Positions 27,244-37,048 of a stretch of DNA of 64,000 nucleotides are shown here, one piece after another; positions within the stretch are counted from its first letter, which is position 1; the number at the start of each line of letters is the position of its first letter. The stretch covers positions 248,001-312,000 of the forward strand of contig NZ_CP045245.1 in the NCBI RefSeq assembly GCF_009720485.1, read 5' to 3'. The position numbers and the translations under genes are program-made. Under the pieces are notes generated by a model that was not told where the DNA came from, ran no database searches, and saw nothing but the letters and a program-made list of their open reading frames with translations. This stretch comes from Cellulomonas sp. JZ18. GTDB taxonomy: Bacteria; Actinomycetota; Actinomycetes; Actinomycetales; Cellulomonadaceae.

Positions 27244-28703
27244 TCACGTGGCCGCGCGCGCCCGCCGCCGTGCCCGCGCCGCGAGCAGGACGTCGACCGC
27301 CAGGAACACCAGCAGCGGCACCCCGAACAGCGGCACGAACCAGCCGACCGCGGCGGCGACGACCAGCACGAGCGCGGCCAGCCACCGGGGCGCCCGCCGG
27401 AGCGCGCCGGGCGGCAGCCAGGGCCCGGACCGGACGCCTGGCGGGTCGGGCGCCGCTGCCACCACATGCGGTAGCCGAGCACGACGAGCGTGATCAGACC
27501 GACGGCCAGCGCGGCGAGCACCACCTGGTTCACCACGCCGAACAGCTCGCCCATGTGCGCGTAGATGCCCCAGTGCGCGAGCTTCGCCGCGAGGTCCTGG
27601 TCGGCGAAGTCGACGCGGTCGACGACCGTGCCGTCCGCGCCGTCGACCGCGACCGCGTCCGCGCGGGTCGGCCAGCCGCTGCCCTGCTCGGAGACGGTCC
27701 ACGCCTGCCCGGCCTCCGCCGGCGGGGCCAGGCGCAGCGGCTCGCGCAGCCCCTCCGCGAGCGCGACCGCGAGCACCCCGTCGACGCCGACGCCCGCCGT
27801 CAGCACGGCGTCCGGCCCGCCGCTGCCGCCCCCGTGCGCCGCGTGCTCGTCGTGCTCGCCGCCGCCCGCGCCGCCGGGCAGCGCCGGGTCGACGTACGCG
27901 GTCGTCCAGCCCCACGCCTGCCGCAGCTCGCCGACGTTGGCGCCCGCGCGGGCCGACCACGTCAGCCCCGTCGCGGACAGCGCCAGCAGCCCCAGCGCGG
28001 CGACGATCCCCACGACGCCGTGCCACGACAGGGTCCGCCGCCGTCCGGGGCGCACCCGCTCGGGCACGACGAGCCGACGCCGGCGGCCGCGCCGGGCGGA
28101 GCGCGCGACCCACATCACGACGCCACCGAGCACGACCACCCACAGCCAGGACGCCGCGGTCTCGGAGTAGACGCGGCCCGGCTCGCCGAGCAGCAGGTGA
28201 CGGTGCAGGTCGTCGAGCGTCCAGCGCACGGGCAGGAAGCCCGTGTACGTCGTGAGCGCGCCGCGGACCTCCGCGCTGTACGGGTCGACGAAGACGGTGC
28301 GGTCCTTGCCCTCGGGGACGTCGTCGACCGCGAGGACCACCCGCGTGGTGCCCTCGGGCGTCGCCGCCTGCTGCACCTGCACGACCGTGCCCTCGGGGTG
28401 GGCGTCGCGCGCGGCGGCGACCTGCTCGGCGAGCGGGAGGCGCTCGGCGCCGACGGCGTCGACGGTGAGCTCGTGCCGGTGCACGACCGCCTCGAGCTGC
28501 GGGGCGACCGAGTAGAGCAGGCCCGTGAACGCGGCGACGAGCAGGAAGGGACCGACGAGGACGCCGGCGTAGAAGTGCAGGCGCAGCAGCAGCGGCTGCA
28601 CCACGGACCAGAGGGACGCGGGCGCGGGGGACGGTGGGGCCGGGTCCGCCGGGCGCTCGTCGGGGCGCTCGTCGGGCAGGACGGTGGGCGGGGTGGACGT
28701 CAT
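27244..28703 (-). pseudogene. PepSY-associated TM protein, frameshifted near its C terminus
   Basis: PepSY-type membrane protein with four main helices. The N-terminal helix LHFYAGVLVGPFLLVAAFTGLLYS, a PepSY domain (about residues 65-140), TLDDLHRHLLLGEPGRVYSETAASW and the WHGVVGIVAALGLLALSATG helix are typical of the iron-reductase-like PepSY_TM family. An extracytoplasmic loop contains the His-rich EHDEHAAHGG. After YRMWWQRRPTR the frame must change at about 27430; adding one C to a CCC run joins the last helix pair (GWFVPLFGVPLLVFLAVDVL) and gives about 486 residues. Probably an assembly error. ATG 28703 is weakly preceded by GAGGAC. Confidence 0.8.
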
Positions 28704-28806
28704 GGCGGGTCCTCGGGGTGCGCAGGGGTGCGCGCAGCCCACCCGACGGCGGGCGGACGGGCGCACGAGGGCAGGGGGACGCCGCCCCGGGGACCCGTGC
28801 CGCGGG

Positions 28807-29451
28807 TCAGGGGGCGACGCGCAGGCGCGCGGGCGGACCCCGGCGGCGCGCGGAGGAGCCCAGTGCGGCACCGGGCGACGCCGGTCTCGGCCGGGCCGTC
28901 ACCGGGAGGGGCCGCGGCTTCGCCGCGACGGGCGCCGTCGTGCGGACGAGGAGCGGCAGGACGCGGGTCAGCCACGCGGCGGCGGCGCGTGCCGCGCGGT
29001 CGGTCGCGACGAGCACGACGGCGGTGGCGACGGCGGCCGCGACGTGGGCGAGCAGCATCGGCAGGTCGTGCAGGACGGGCTCCGCGTCGACGGGGACGAC
29101 CTGCCGGCCCGCAGCCGCGCCGGGGACGGCGACGGGCGTGCCGGGGTGGTGCCCCGCCCGGCCGACGGCCGGGGTGCCGGCCCCGGTGCCCGCTGCCGCG
29201 GCGGTGAACGCGTGGTGGAGGACGACCTGGAGGACCGCGCCGACGGGCGCCAGCACGCTGACGCGGAACGTCCGGGGGCCGCTGACGGGCAGGAGCGCGG
29301 CGGTCGTCAGGGCGAGGAGCGCCGCCGCGACGTCGCTGCGCGGGGCGGTCCCACCGGCCGCGAGGTGGGCCGCCGCGGCGGTGGACAGCGCCGTGGCGGC
29401 CACGAGCAGCGCCCGGGCCGTCCGCAGCGCACCACCCGCCGTCGGGTCCAC
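28807..29451 (-). CDS. hypothetical membrane protein
   Basis: Protein of about 214 residues with four or five hydrophobic segments and a His-containing periplasmic-side loop (VVLHHAF, GHHPGTP). Not recognised. It lies upstream of the PepSY protein on the same strand (about 100-base gap), so a shared metal- or redox-related role is possible but speculative. Start GTG 29451 is chosen because TACGGT lies exactly six bases upstream. Confidence 0.55.
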   Translation of the reverse strand: MDPTAGGALRTARALLVAATALSTAAAAHLAAGGTAPRSDVAAALLALTTAALLPVSGPRTFRVSVLAPVGAVLQVVLHHAFTAAAAGTGAGTPAVGRAGHHPGTPVAVPGAAAGRQVVPVDAEPVLHDLPMLLAHVAAAVATAVVLVATDRAARAAAAWLTRVLPLLVRTTAPVAAKPRPLPVTARPRPASPGAALGSSARRRGPPARLRVAP

Positions 29452-29510
29452 CCGCGCACCGTACGGAGGGCGGCGGCGCCCGCGGCAGGGTGCGAGGGAC
29501 GCCGAACCGT

Positions 29511-30059
29511 TTAGGGGTGCCGGTGCGCGGGCTCGGTCCGCTCGGCCCGCACGCCCAGCAGCCGCAGCGCGTCGGCCACGGTCGCGCCGACGTCGCCGCG
29601 CACCTCGACGCTCACCCCGTCCTCGTCGGCCTGGAGCCGCTCGAGCAGCGCGAGCTGGGACTCCAGCAGCGTCGGCGGCATCCAGTGGCCCGAGCGGGCG
29701 GCCACGCGCCGGCGCAGGAGGTCCGGCGGCACGTCGAGCAGCACGAACCGCACACGCCCCTCTGCCGCGGTCAGGGTCGCCCGGTACACGCGGCGCAGCG
29801 CCGAGCAGGCCACGACGGTCGAGCGACCGGCGCGCGCCTGCGCTGTCATCGCATCCCGCACGGCCTCCAGCCACGGCCACCGGTCGTCGTCGGTGAGAGC
29901 GACGCCGCTGCTCATCTTCGCGACGTTCGGCTCCGGGTGCAGGTCGTCCCCCTCCACGAACGGCCGGTCCAGCCGCGCCGCGAGGCCGCGACCGACGCTC
30001 GACTTGCCGGTGCCGGAGACGCCCATGACGACCAGGTGCTCGACGGGTGCGCTGTCCAC
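29511..30059 (-). CDS. gluconokinase
   Basis: Thermoresistant-type gluconokinase of 182 residues; it phosphorylates D-gluconate to 6-phosphogluconate. Walker A is GVSGTGKSS (about residues 11-19), then FVEGDDLHPEPNVAKMSSGVALTDDDRWPWL, ACSALRRVYR and SGHWMPPTLLESQ, all classic GntK blocks. Start GTG 30059 has CAGGGT exactly six bases upstream and no ribosome site. Confidence 0.93.
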   Translation of the reverse strand: MDSAPVEHLVVMGVSGTGKSSVGRGLAARLDRPFVEGDDLHPEPNVAKMSSGVALTDDDRWPWLEAVRDAMTAQARAGRSTVVACSALRRVYRATLTAAEGRVRFVLLDVPPDLLRRRVAARSGHWMPPTLLESQLALLERLQADEDGVSVEVRGDVGATVADALRLLGVRAERTEPAHRHP

Positions 30060-30142
30060 GCGCCCACCCTGCCACCCGCCGCGGCTGCGCGGGCCGGCTG
30101 CGGGCGACGGGGGTACGGTCGCCCGCGACGGGAGGAGGGCGC

Positions 30143-31210
30143 GTGGCGGCGAGCAGCAGCGAGGCGGTCGACGGCACGGGCGCCGCTCGGCCCGGCGCAC
30201 CGGGAGCGGACCGCGTCGTCGTCGACTCCGCGCTCTACGTCGACGGGCGGCGGCAGGCCGGCCCGCTCTCCGTCGCGCAGGCGGCCGCGGCCGCGCGCGG
30301 CGAGGACGGCTTCGTCTGGCTGGGCCTGCGCCACCCCACCGCCGAGGACGTCGTGGACGTCGCCGCCGCGTTCGGGCTGCCCGACCTCGCCGTCGAGGAC
30401 GCCGTCAAGGCCCACCAGCGGCCCAAGCTCGAGGTGTACGACGACGTCGTGTTCGTCGTCCTCAAGCCCGTGCGGTACGTCGACCACGACGAGGTCGTCG
30501 AGGTCGGCGAGATCGCGATGTTCCTCGGCCCGCGGTTCGTCGTCACCGTCCGGCACGGCCACGGCGAGGTGCTCGGCCGGGTGCGGGCCGAGATGGACCG
30601 CGGCGAGGGCCCGGCGGCGGGGTTCGGCCCGGCGGGCGTGCTGTACCGGGCGGCGGACCTCGTCGTCGACGGGTACGAGCAGGCGCTCGAGGAGATCAAC
30701 ACGGACGTCGACGACATCGAGGCGCGCGTGTTCGGCCCCGGGCAGGGCAACCACGCGGAGCGGATCTACAAGCTCAAGCAGGAGGCGGCCGAGCTGCGCC
30801 GCGCCGTGCTGCCGCTCGGCCGTCCGCTGCAGCGGCTCGTGGAGGCGGAGGTGCCGCACGTGCCCGAGGCCGCCGCCCCGTACTTCCGCGACGTGCAGGA
30901 CCACCTGCTGCGCGCCGCCGACGCGGTCGAGGCCGTCGAGCGCCAGCTCGGCGACGTGCTGCAGGCCAACACCGCGCGCGTCACGGTCGGGCAGAGCGAG
31001 GTCGCGCTGCGGCAGAACGGCGACATGCGCAAGATCTCCGCGTGGGCGGCGATCGCGCTCGTCCCCACCGCGATCGCCGGCGTGTACGGCATGAACTTCG
31101 ACCACATGCCGGAGCTGCACTGGGTCTACGGGTACCCGGCCGTGCTCGTCGTCATCGGCACCACGTGCGTCGTGCTGCACCGGGTGCTCCGGCGCAACGG
31201 CTGGCTGTAG
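30143..31210 (+). CDS. corA: CorA-type magnesium/cobalt channel
   Basis: CorA family protein of 355 residues. The cytoplasmic domain has the long helical stalk, and the two C-terminal helices carry the selectivity motif GVYGMNF followed by the short loop DHMPELHWVYGYP. It transports Mg2+ and possibly Co2+/Ni2+. GTG 30143 follows GGAGGAGGG. Divergent from gluconokinase. Confidence 0.94.
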   Translation: MAASSSEAVDGTGAARPGAPGADRVVVDSALYVDGRRQAGPLSVAQAAAAARGEDGFVWLGLRHPTAEDVVDVAAAFGLPDLAVEDAVKAHQRPKLEVYDDVVFVVLKPVRYVDHDEVVEVGEIAMFLGPRFVVTVRHGHGEVLGRVRAEMDRGEGPAAGFGPAGVLYRAADLVVDGYEQALEEINTDVDDIEARVFGPGQGNHAERIYKLKQEAAELRRAVLPLGRPLQRLVEAEVPHVPEAAAPYFRDVQDHLLRAADAVEAVERQLGDVLQANTARVTVGQSEVALRQNGDMRKISAWAAIALVPTAIAGVYGMNFDHMPELHWVYGYPAVLVVIGTTCVVLHRVLRRNGWL

Positions 31211-31276
31211 ACGACGAGGCGAGCGTCACGCCCGCCCCACGCGGGTGCCGCCGCGCCCCCGCCGTAGCATCGCCCG

Positions 31277-32560
31277 GTGCGCCACCTGCTCGTCGACCTG
31301 ACCCCCGTGCGGGTCAGCCCGGCGTTCCGGCGGCTGTGGCTCGGGCTGTCGGTGGCGAACCTCGGCGCGCAGCTCACGGTCGTCGCCGTCGGCCTGCAGG
31401 TGTACGCGCTGACGGCCTCGACGCTGGCCGTCGGCGTGCTCGGGCTGTGCGCGCTCGTCCCGCTCGTCGTGTTCGGGCTGTACGGCGGCGCGCTCGTCGA
31501 CCACTACGACCGGCGCACGGTCGCGCTCGTCGCGTCGGTCGTCAGCTGGGTCGCCGTGCTCGTGCTCGTCGCGCAGGCGGTGCTCGGCAACGAGCACGTC
31601 GGGCTGCTGTACGCGCTGGTCGCGGTGCAGTCGGCGGCCGGCGCCGTGAACTCCCCGGCGCGGTCCGCGATCATCCCGCGGCTGCTCGAGGCGCGGCTCA
31701 TGCCCGCGGCCAACGCGCTGCAGACCATCGGGTGGAACACCGCGCTCACGGTGGGCCCGCTCGCCGGGGCCGTGCTCGTCGCGTCCGTCGGGTACGCGTG
31801 GGCGTACGCGGTCGACGCCGTGCTGTTCACGTTCGCGCTCACCGCCCTGCTGCGCCTGCCGCCCGTCCCGCCCGAGCCGTCCGCGAACCGCCGCGAGCGC
31901 CTCGGCCTCGGCTCGGTCGTCGACGGCCTGCGCTACCTCGGCACGCAGCCGAACGTCCGGATGACGTTCCTCGTCGACATCGTCGCGATGGTCACGGCCA
32001 TGCCGCGCGCGCTGTTCCCGGCCGTCGGCGTCCTGTACCTGGGCGGCGGGGAGGCGACGACGGGCGCGCTGACCGCCGCGATCGCGGTCGGGGGGATCGT
32101 CGCCGGGCTGTTCAGCGGCGGGCTCGCCCGCGTGCGGTGGCAGGGGCGGATCATCGCCGCCGCCATCACCGCGTGGGGCCTGTCGGTCGTCGGGTTCGGC
32201 GTGGTCCTCGTCGCGGCGGGACGCACGTCGCCCGACCACGTCCTGCCCGTCGCGCTCGTCCTCGCGCTGTCCACGCTCGCGCTCGCGGGCGCCTCCGACA
32301 CGGTCTCGTCGGTGTTCCGCCAGACCATCCTGCAGACCGCCACCCCGGACGACATGCGCGGGCGCCTGCAGGGCGTGTTCGTCGTCGTCGTGGCGGGTGG
32401 CCCCCGCCTGGGCGAGCTGGCGCTCGGTGCCGCGTCGACGCGGGTCGGCGAGGGCTGGGCGGCGGTGGCCGGCGGCGTCGCGTGCGTCGTCCTGCTGTGG
32501 GTGCTGGTGCGCGCGCAGCGCACCTTCTGGCACTACGACGCCCGGAACCCCACCCCCTGA
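31277..32560 (+). CDS. MFS transporter, EntS/DHA3-like
   Basis: Major facilitator of 427 residues with 12 helices. Motifs AFRRLWLGLSVANLGAQ at the start, GGALVDHYDRRTVAL between helices 2 and 3, and SPARSAIIPRLL are typical for the DHA3/EntS branch that exports siderophores, macrolides or other small molecules. Start GTG 31277 has TAGCAT six bases upstream. Substrate unknown. Confidence 0.9.
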   Translation: MRHLLVDLTPVRVSPAFRRLWLGLSVANLGAQLTVVAVGLQVYALTASTLAVGVLGLCALVPLVVFGLYGGALVDHYDRRTVALVASVVSWVAVLVLVAQAVLGNEHVGLLYALVAVQSAAGAVNSPARSAIIPRLLEARLMPAANALQTIGWNTALTVGPLAGAVLVASVGYAWAYAVDAVLFTFALTALLRLPPVPPEPSANRRERLGLGSVVDGLRYLGTQPNVRMTFLVDIVAMVTAMPRALFPAVGVLYLGGGEATTGALTAAIAVGGIVAGLFSGGLARVRWQGRIIAAAITAWGLSVVGFGVVLVAAGRTSPDHVLPVALVLALSTLALAGASDTVSSVFRQTILQTATPDDMRGRLQGVFVVVVAGGPRLGELALGAASTRVGEGWAAVAGGVACVVLLWVLVRAQRTFWHYDARNPTP

Positions 32561-32570
32561 CGCGCCCGCG

Positions 32571-34028
32571 TCAGCCCAGGACCAGCAGGCGGTCGCCCGT
32601 GCCCGCGACGAGCAGCCGCGCCCACGGCTGCACCGAGACGACGTCGGGCGGCAGCGTCACCGTGCGCCGCTGCCGCCCGTCCGCGGGGTCCAGCCCGACG
32701 AGCACGCGGCGGCCGACGTCGCCGGCGACCGTCTGCGGCTCGTAGAGCAGCGTGCCGTCCGTGAGGACGCCGGTGGGGACCACCCCTGCCGGGCGCTCGT
32801 GCTCCCACAGCGGCGCACCGGTCCGCCCGTCGAGCGTCAGGAGCCGGTCACCGGACGAGAGGTGGACCCGCCCGCCGAGCAGGGCGGCGGTGGTGACGAG
32901 CGGCGTGGGTGCCTCCCACCGGACCTCGCCCGTGCGGTCGTCGACCGCGCGCACCCGCCCGCCGCCCTGCGCGAGCAGGACGCCGGGCACGGACCCGTCG
33001 TCGACGGTGACGCGCAGCAGGCGCCCGGCGACGCGCACGTCGCGGTCCGCGCGCAGGACGTCCGCGTGCTCGCCGTCGGGCACGGCGACCTCGACACGTC
33101 CGTCCGGCAGCACCGTGGCGTCGGCGGGTGCCGTCCCGCGCACCGGGTCCCGCAGCGGACGGCCGTCCGCCGGGTCGAGCAGCAGGACGGACCCGTCGCG
33201 CAGGAGGACCGCCACCGTGCCGTCGGGCAGCGTCGCGACGTCGGCGAGCCCCGGGGCCCCCACCCCGCCGGAGAGGACGTCCACGTCGACGTCCGGCAGG
33301 GCCGTGCTCCACAGCACGGCGCCGCCGGCGACGTCCACCGCCCACACGTGGGACGCGCGGGCGGCGTCGGTGCCGTGGAGCACGACCGTGTCGCCGGCGA
33401 GGGTCATCGCGTGCGCGGGCACGTCACCGAGGCGCGCGTCGTGCTCCGCCACCACCGCGCCCGTGCCCGTCTCGACCACGAGCACCCGCGCCGTGGTCGT
33501 CGTCGTCGTGAAGCTGCTCGTGCCCTCCGAGACGAGGTACGCGTCGCTGCCGAGGCACACGACGCGGTCGGCCCCCGCGGTGGCGCAGACGCTGCCGACG
33601 GGGACCGTCGTGCCGCCCCGCTCGCCCGGCGCCGGCACGAGGGGCACGCGCCAGCGGACGTCGCCGTGAACGGCGTCGAACGCCACCGCGTCCTGCGCGC
33701 CGTCCTCGGTGGTGCGCACCGCGACGAGCGCGCGCGGGTCCTGCCGGCCCGCGGCCGGTGCCAGCCACCGGTCCGGGGACCAGCGGACCGTCAGGGCGTC
33801 GGGCAGCGGTGCGACCGCCCCGGCGACGTCGAGCACCCGGTCGAGCCGTGCGCGCTCACGCGCGTCGACGACCTGCTCGGCGACCACCAGCGCGAGGAGC
33901 AGCAGCGCCGCGGCCGCGACGAGCGTCCACGGGCGGGGCCGGCGGCGCCCGGGCGGGTCGGCCCCCGGCGCGTCGTCGGGCCCCTCCTCGAGCAGCTCCA
34001 GGTCGTGGGTGCCCCGCTCGCCGCCCAT
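32571..34028 (-). CDS. membrane-anchored PQQ-type beta-propeller protein A
   Basis: Protein of 485 residues: cytoplasmic N terminus, one membrane helix (TLVAAAALLLLALVVAEQVV, about residues 36-55) and an extracytoplasmic domain with repeated W/LxxxxP and AVDxxTGEVRWEAP blades typical of PQQ-like propellers. No cofactor-binding residues can be assigned. It is divergent from, and paralogous to, the protein at 34087. ATG 34028 has TAGCGT seven bases upstream. Confidence 0.8.
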   Translation of the reverse strand: MGGERGTHDLELLEEGPDDAPGADPPGRRRPRPWTLVAAAALLLLALVVAEQVVDARERARLDRVLDVAGAVAPLPDALTVRWSPDRWLAPAAGRQDPRALVAVRTTEDGAQDAVAFDAVHGDVRWRVPLVPAPGERGGTTVPVGSVCATAGADRVVCLGSDAYLVSEGTSSFTTTTTTARVLVVETGTGAVVAEHDARLGDVPAHAMTLAGDTVVLHGTDAARASHVWAVDVAGGAVLWSTALPDVDVDVLSGGVGAPGLADVATLPDGTVAVLLRDGSVLLLDPADGRPLRDPVRGTAPADATVLPDGRVEVAVPDGEHADVLRADRDVRVAGRLLRVTVDDGSVPGVLLAQGGGRVRAVDDRTGEVRWEAPTPLVTTAALLGGRVHLSSGDRLLTLDGRTGAPLWEHERPAGVVPTGVLTDGTLLYEPQTVAGDVGRRVLVGLDPADGRQRRTVTLPPDVVSVQPWARLLVAGTGDRLLVLG

Positions 34029-34086
34029 GGTCCGCACGCTAGCCGACCGGCCCCACCCGCCGGTCCGGCGGCGGTACCGTCCCGCC

Positions 34087-35622
34087 ATGGCGCTGCGCGA
34101 CGTCGAGCTCGTCGAGGAGGTCCCGCCGGAGCCGGGCCCGACCGGCCGCGACGACGTGCGCCCGCCGTGGCGCCGCCACCCCCGCCGCACGGCCGCGGTG
34201 GCCGCCGTGCTCGTCGTCGCCGTCGCTGCCGCCGTCGGCCTCGAGCTGCGGACCCGGGCCGACGACGCCGCCCGGGTCTCGGCGCTGCGCGCGGTGCCCG
34301 GCGTGCTGGGGCCCGTCGACCCCGCGCTGCCGGTCGCCCGGCGGCTGACGGCCGACGACGCCGCCGGGCAGGTGCTGGCCATGGCGCTGCTCCACGGCGT
34401 CCGCGCGGGCGGCGTCACGGTGACGGGCGGGCAGGACGGGTCGCGTGGGGTGGTGGTCGGCGTGGACCTGGGCACGGGTGCGGAGGTCTGGCGGACGGCG
34501 TTGCCGGCGCGCGGGCACGAGGGCGACGTCGAGCTCGCGCACGTGTGGTGCACGGCCTCGCAGGAGGACGTGACCGCGAGCCGGCAGGGGCGCCGGCACC
34601 CGGTGGAGGACGGGCTCGTCGGCTGCGTCTCGACCTGGCGTCCGCGGGTGGACGACGCGGCCGTCCTCGACGGCACGACCGACGTCCCCACGCTGTTCGC
34701 CGTCGACCCCGTCGACGGGCGCGCCCGGCAGGTCGCCGAGCTGCCCGCCGGTGCGTCCACGACGCGCGTGGACGACGGGTGGGTGGTGGTGAGCGCCGCG
34801 GACGGGCCGGTCGTCGTGGAGCACCGCGGCGACGACGGGGCGTCGCGCTGGCGCACGGTGCTGGAGGGTGCGCGCTCCGCGCCTCCGCCGTGGTCCGGCC
34901 CGGTCGTGGGGCGAGGCGCGGTGCTGGTGACGACGCCCGACGACGGCGCCTGGCTGCTCGGGCTGTCCGACGGGTCGGTCGCGCGGCGTCTGCCGGACGC
35001 GCGCGGCACGGGCGGTCTCGTGCTGCCGGGCGGGGACGTCGTCGTCGCCGAGCGCGGGCAGGGCGAGGGACCGGGCGTGCTGCACCGTGCCGACGGCACC
35101 AGCGACGACCTCGACGGCGAGGTCCTCGTCCCGGTGGAGGTGGACGACGGCAGCCTCGGCGACGTCCTGCTCACGAGCCGCGGCAGCCTGTCCGTGACGC
35201 TGCGCCGGCCCGACGGCGCGGTGGTCTGGCGGGCGGACGCACCGCTGACCCAGGCGATGGTCGTGGACGGGACGGTCGTGGGCGTGACGGCCGGCGAGGT
35301 CGTGCGGCTCGACGGCGACGACGGCGCCACCCGGTGGCGCGCGCGCCGCCCGCTCGTCGACCCCTACCCGTACCTGCTCACCGACGGGGCCGTGGTGATG
35401 CTCGCGACCACCGGCGGCGTCGACGCGTGGACGTTCGACGGTGAGCCGGCGTGGGCCGGCCGCCCCGACCGGACGTCGGCCGAGCCCCGGCTGCGCGCCG
35501 TCGCCCCCGACCCCAGCCCGCCACCGGTCGGCGAGGAGGCGCCGCTCGACGTGTTCTGGGCGGTGACGCCCGACGGGCGGCTGCTCGCGCAGGTCGCCGA
35601 GCAGCTCCTGGTCCTCGGCTGA
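34087..35622 (+). CDS. membrane-anchored PQQ-type beta-propeller protein B
   Basis: Protein of 511 residues with one membrane helix (about residues 36-55) and a PQQ-like propeller (GVDLGTGAEVWRT, RLDGDDGATRWRAR and related blades). It shares layout and the C-terminal ending QLLVLG with the divergent protein A (DRLLVLG). Start ATG 34087 has TACCGT six bases upstream. Two Cys in the first blades (HVWCTAS, GLVGCVS) could form a disulfide, as in protein A (GSVCATAG, RVVCLGS). A scaffold or surface-sensing role is only a guess. Confidence 0.8.
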   Translation: MALRDVELVEEVPPEPGPTGRDDVRPPWRRHPRRTAAVAAVLVVAVAAAVGLELRTRADDAARVSALRAVPGVLGPVDPALPVARRLTADDAAGQVLAMALLHGVRAGGVTVTGGQDGSRGVVVGVDLGTGAEVWRTALPARGHEGDVELAHVWCTASQEDVTASRQGRRHPVEDGLVGCVSTWRPRVDDAAVLDGTTDVPTLFAVDPVDGRARQVAELPAGASTTRVDDGWVVVSAADGPVVVEHRGDDGASRWRTVLEGARSAPPPWSGPVVGRGAVLVTTPDDGAWLLGLSDGSVARRLPDARGTGGLVLPGGDVVVAERGQGEGPGVLHRADGTSDDLDGEVLVPVEVDDGSLGDVLLTSRGSLSVTLRRPDGAVVWRADAPLTQAMVVDGTVVGVTAGEVVRLDGDDGATRWRARRPLVDPYPYLLTDGAVVMLATTGGVDAWTFDGEPAWAGRPDRTSAEPRLRAVAPDPSPPPVGEEAPLDVFWAVTPDGRLLAQVAEQLLVLG

Positions 35623-35723
35623 CGCCTGCGCGGCGTCGTCCACCGGTCCGGTAGATTGCCGGGGCTCCGGCGCGGGGCACCGGGCCGCCGCGGCCGTGGC
35701 GCGACGTCGCGAAGGGGGTCGTT

Positions 35724-36758
35724 GTGGCGACGATGGTCGACGTCGCGCGGCTCGCCGGCGTCTCGGTGAAGACGGTCTCGAACGTCCTCAACGGCTACCC
35801 GTACATCCGTGAGACCACCCGCAGCCGTGTGCTCGCCGCCATCGACGAGCTCGGCTACGAGCTGAACGTGACGGCGCGCAGCCTGCGCTCCGGCCGCACC
35901 GGGATGATCGGCCTCGCGGTGCCGGAGCTGGGGCAGCCGTACTTCGGCGAGCTGGCCGACGAGGTGCTGGCCGCCGCGCGCCGGCACGGCGTGCAGGTGC
36001 TGATCGAGCCGACCGGCTTCACGCGCGAGGGCGAGCTGGCGGCGCTGCGCGAGCCGCGCCGGGGCCTCATCGACGGGCTCGTCTTCAGCCCGGCCGCGCT
36101 GGAGCAGGGCGACGCGCCGCTGCTGGAGGAGGTCGGCTACCCGCTGGTGCTGCTGGGCGAGCAGATCTTCTCCCCGCGCGTGGACCACGTGACGATGCGC
36201 AACGTCGAGGGCTCGCGTGCCGCGACGGACCTGCTGCTCGACGCGGGCCGGCGGCACATCGCGGTCATCGGCATGCTGCACGCCGAGACCGCCGGGTCGG
36301 CCGCGCTGCGCTTCACGGGCTACCGCGAGGCGCTGGCGGCGCGGGGCATGCAGGTCGACGAGCGCCTGCTCGGGTGGGCGGACGACGGCTGGCACCGGGC
36401 CAACGGCGCGCGCGCCATGGCCGCGGTGCTGGACACCGGGGCGCCCGTGGACGGCGTCGTCGCCTTCAACGACGCGCTGGCGATCGGGGCGATGTTCGAG
36501 CTGCAGGTGCGCGGCCTGGCGATCCCGCGCGACGTCGCCGTGATCGGGTTCGACGACATCGAGGACGCGCGCTACTCCGTGCCGTCGCTGACGACCGTCG
36601 ACCCGGGCCGGCGGGAGATCGCCGACGTGGCGGTCGAGCTGATCGTGCGGCGGGTCGAGGAGCGGCTGTCCCCGCCGGACGTGCCTGCGCCGCCGGTGCT
36701 GCACCTGGCCGACCTGCGGATCGTGGAGCGCGAGAGCACGCCCCGTCGCGACCGCTGA
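35724..36758 (+). CDS. LacI-family transcriptional regulator of the xylan locus
   Basis: Regulator of 344 residues. The N-terminal HTH and hinge are complete (MVDVARLAGVSVKTVSNVLNGY then the hinge segment LNVTARSLRSGRTG), followed by a sugar-binding periplasmic-protein-like core and the C-terminal signature VIGFDDIEDARYSVPSLTTVD. It probably represses the esterase, ABC transporter and xylanase genes downstream, where five palindromic CpG-centred sites are seen; the inducer is likely a xylo-oligosaccharide (inference). GTG 35724 follows GAAGGGGG. TAGATT at 35652-35657 may be its -10. Confidence 0.92.
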   Translation: MATMVDVARLAGVSVKTVSNVLNGYPYIRETTRSRVLAAIDELGYELNVTARSLRSGRTGMIGLAVPELGQPYFGELADEVLAAARRHGVQVLIEPTGFTREGELAALREPRRGLIDGLVFSPAALEQGDAPLLEEVGYPLVLLGEQIFSPRVDHVTMRNVEGSRAATDLLLDAGRRHIAVIGMLHAETAGSAALRFTGYREALAARGMQVDERLLGWADDGWHRANGARAMAAVLDTGAPVDGVVAFNDALAIGAMFELQVRGLAIPRDVAVIGFDDIEDARYSVPSLTTVDPGRREIADVAVELIVRRVEERLSPPDVPAPPVLHLADLRIVERESTPRRDR

Positions 36759-36901
36759 CGCCGCGGCCTCGCCGCCGGCGCCCCGCCTCGGAGGGTGCGC
36801 TGCCGTCCGCTGCGCCCGGTCTGGCCCCGGCCCCCGCCCCACCTGTCATCGCACCTCTTGACGGCTGCCTCGGACAACCGCGACGATTCGGGCGACCCGT
36901 C

Positions 36902-36919
36902 TTCTACGACGTTGTAGAA
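36902..36919. promoter_or_regulatory. LacI-type operator 1, before the esterase gene
   Basis: TTCTACGACGTTGTAGAA, an 18-base palindrome with one mismatched pair around a central CpG. It is 130 bases upstream of the esterase ATG and aligns with four other sites in the locus. Confidence 0.75.
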
Positions 36920-36928
36920 GTGCGGTCG

Positions 36929-36946
36929 TCGTGCAACGTTGTAGAT
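36929..36946. promoter_or_regulatory. LacI-type operator 2, before the esterase gene
   Basis: TCGTGCAACGTTGTAGAT, with a perfect CAACGTTG core and the same right half as operator 1. Its centre is 27 bases from that of operator 1. Confidence 0.65.
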
Positions 36947-37048
36947 GCCGGCGGGTCGGGACCGGCCGGGCGGGGGAGAGCGGTGCGTCACGGGCCGGAG
37001 GGTCCAGGACGTCGCGCGCCCGCCGCCCGGCGACGCGAGGAGGAATCG

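Noticed and set aside
23241..28871. A very long minus-strand open frame of about 1876 codons
   Set aside because: Only its first part encodes the PepSY protein. The rest is antisense or off-frame to real genes, and it exists because stops are rare at this GC content and the PepSY gene is frameshifted.
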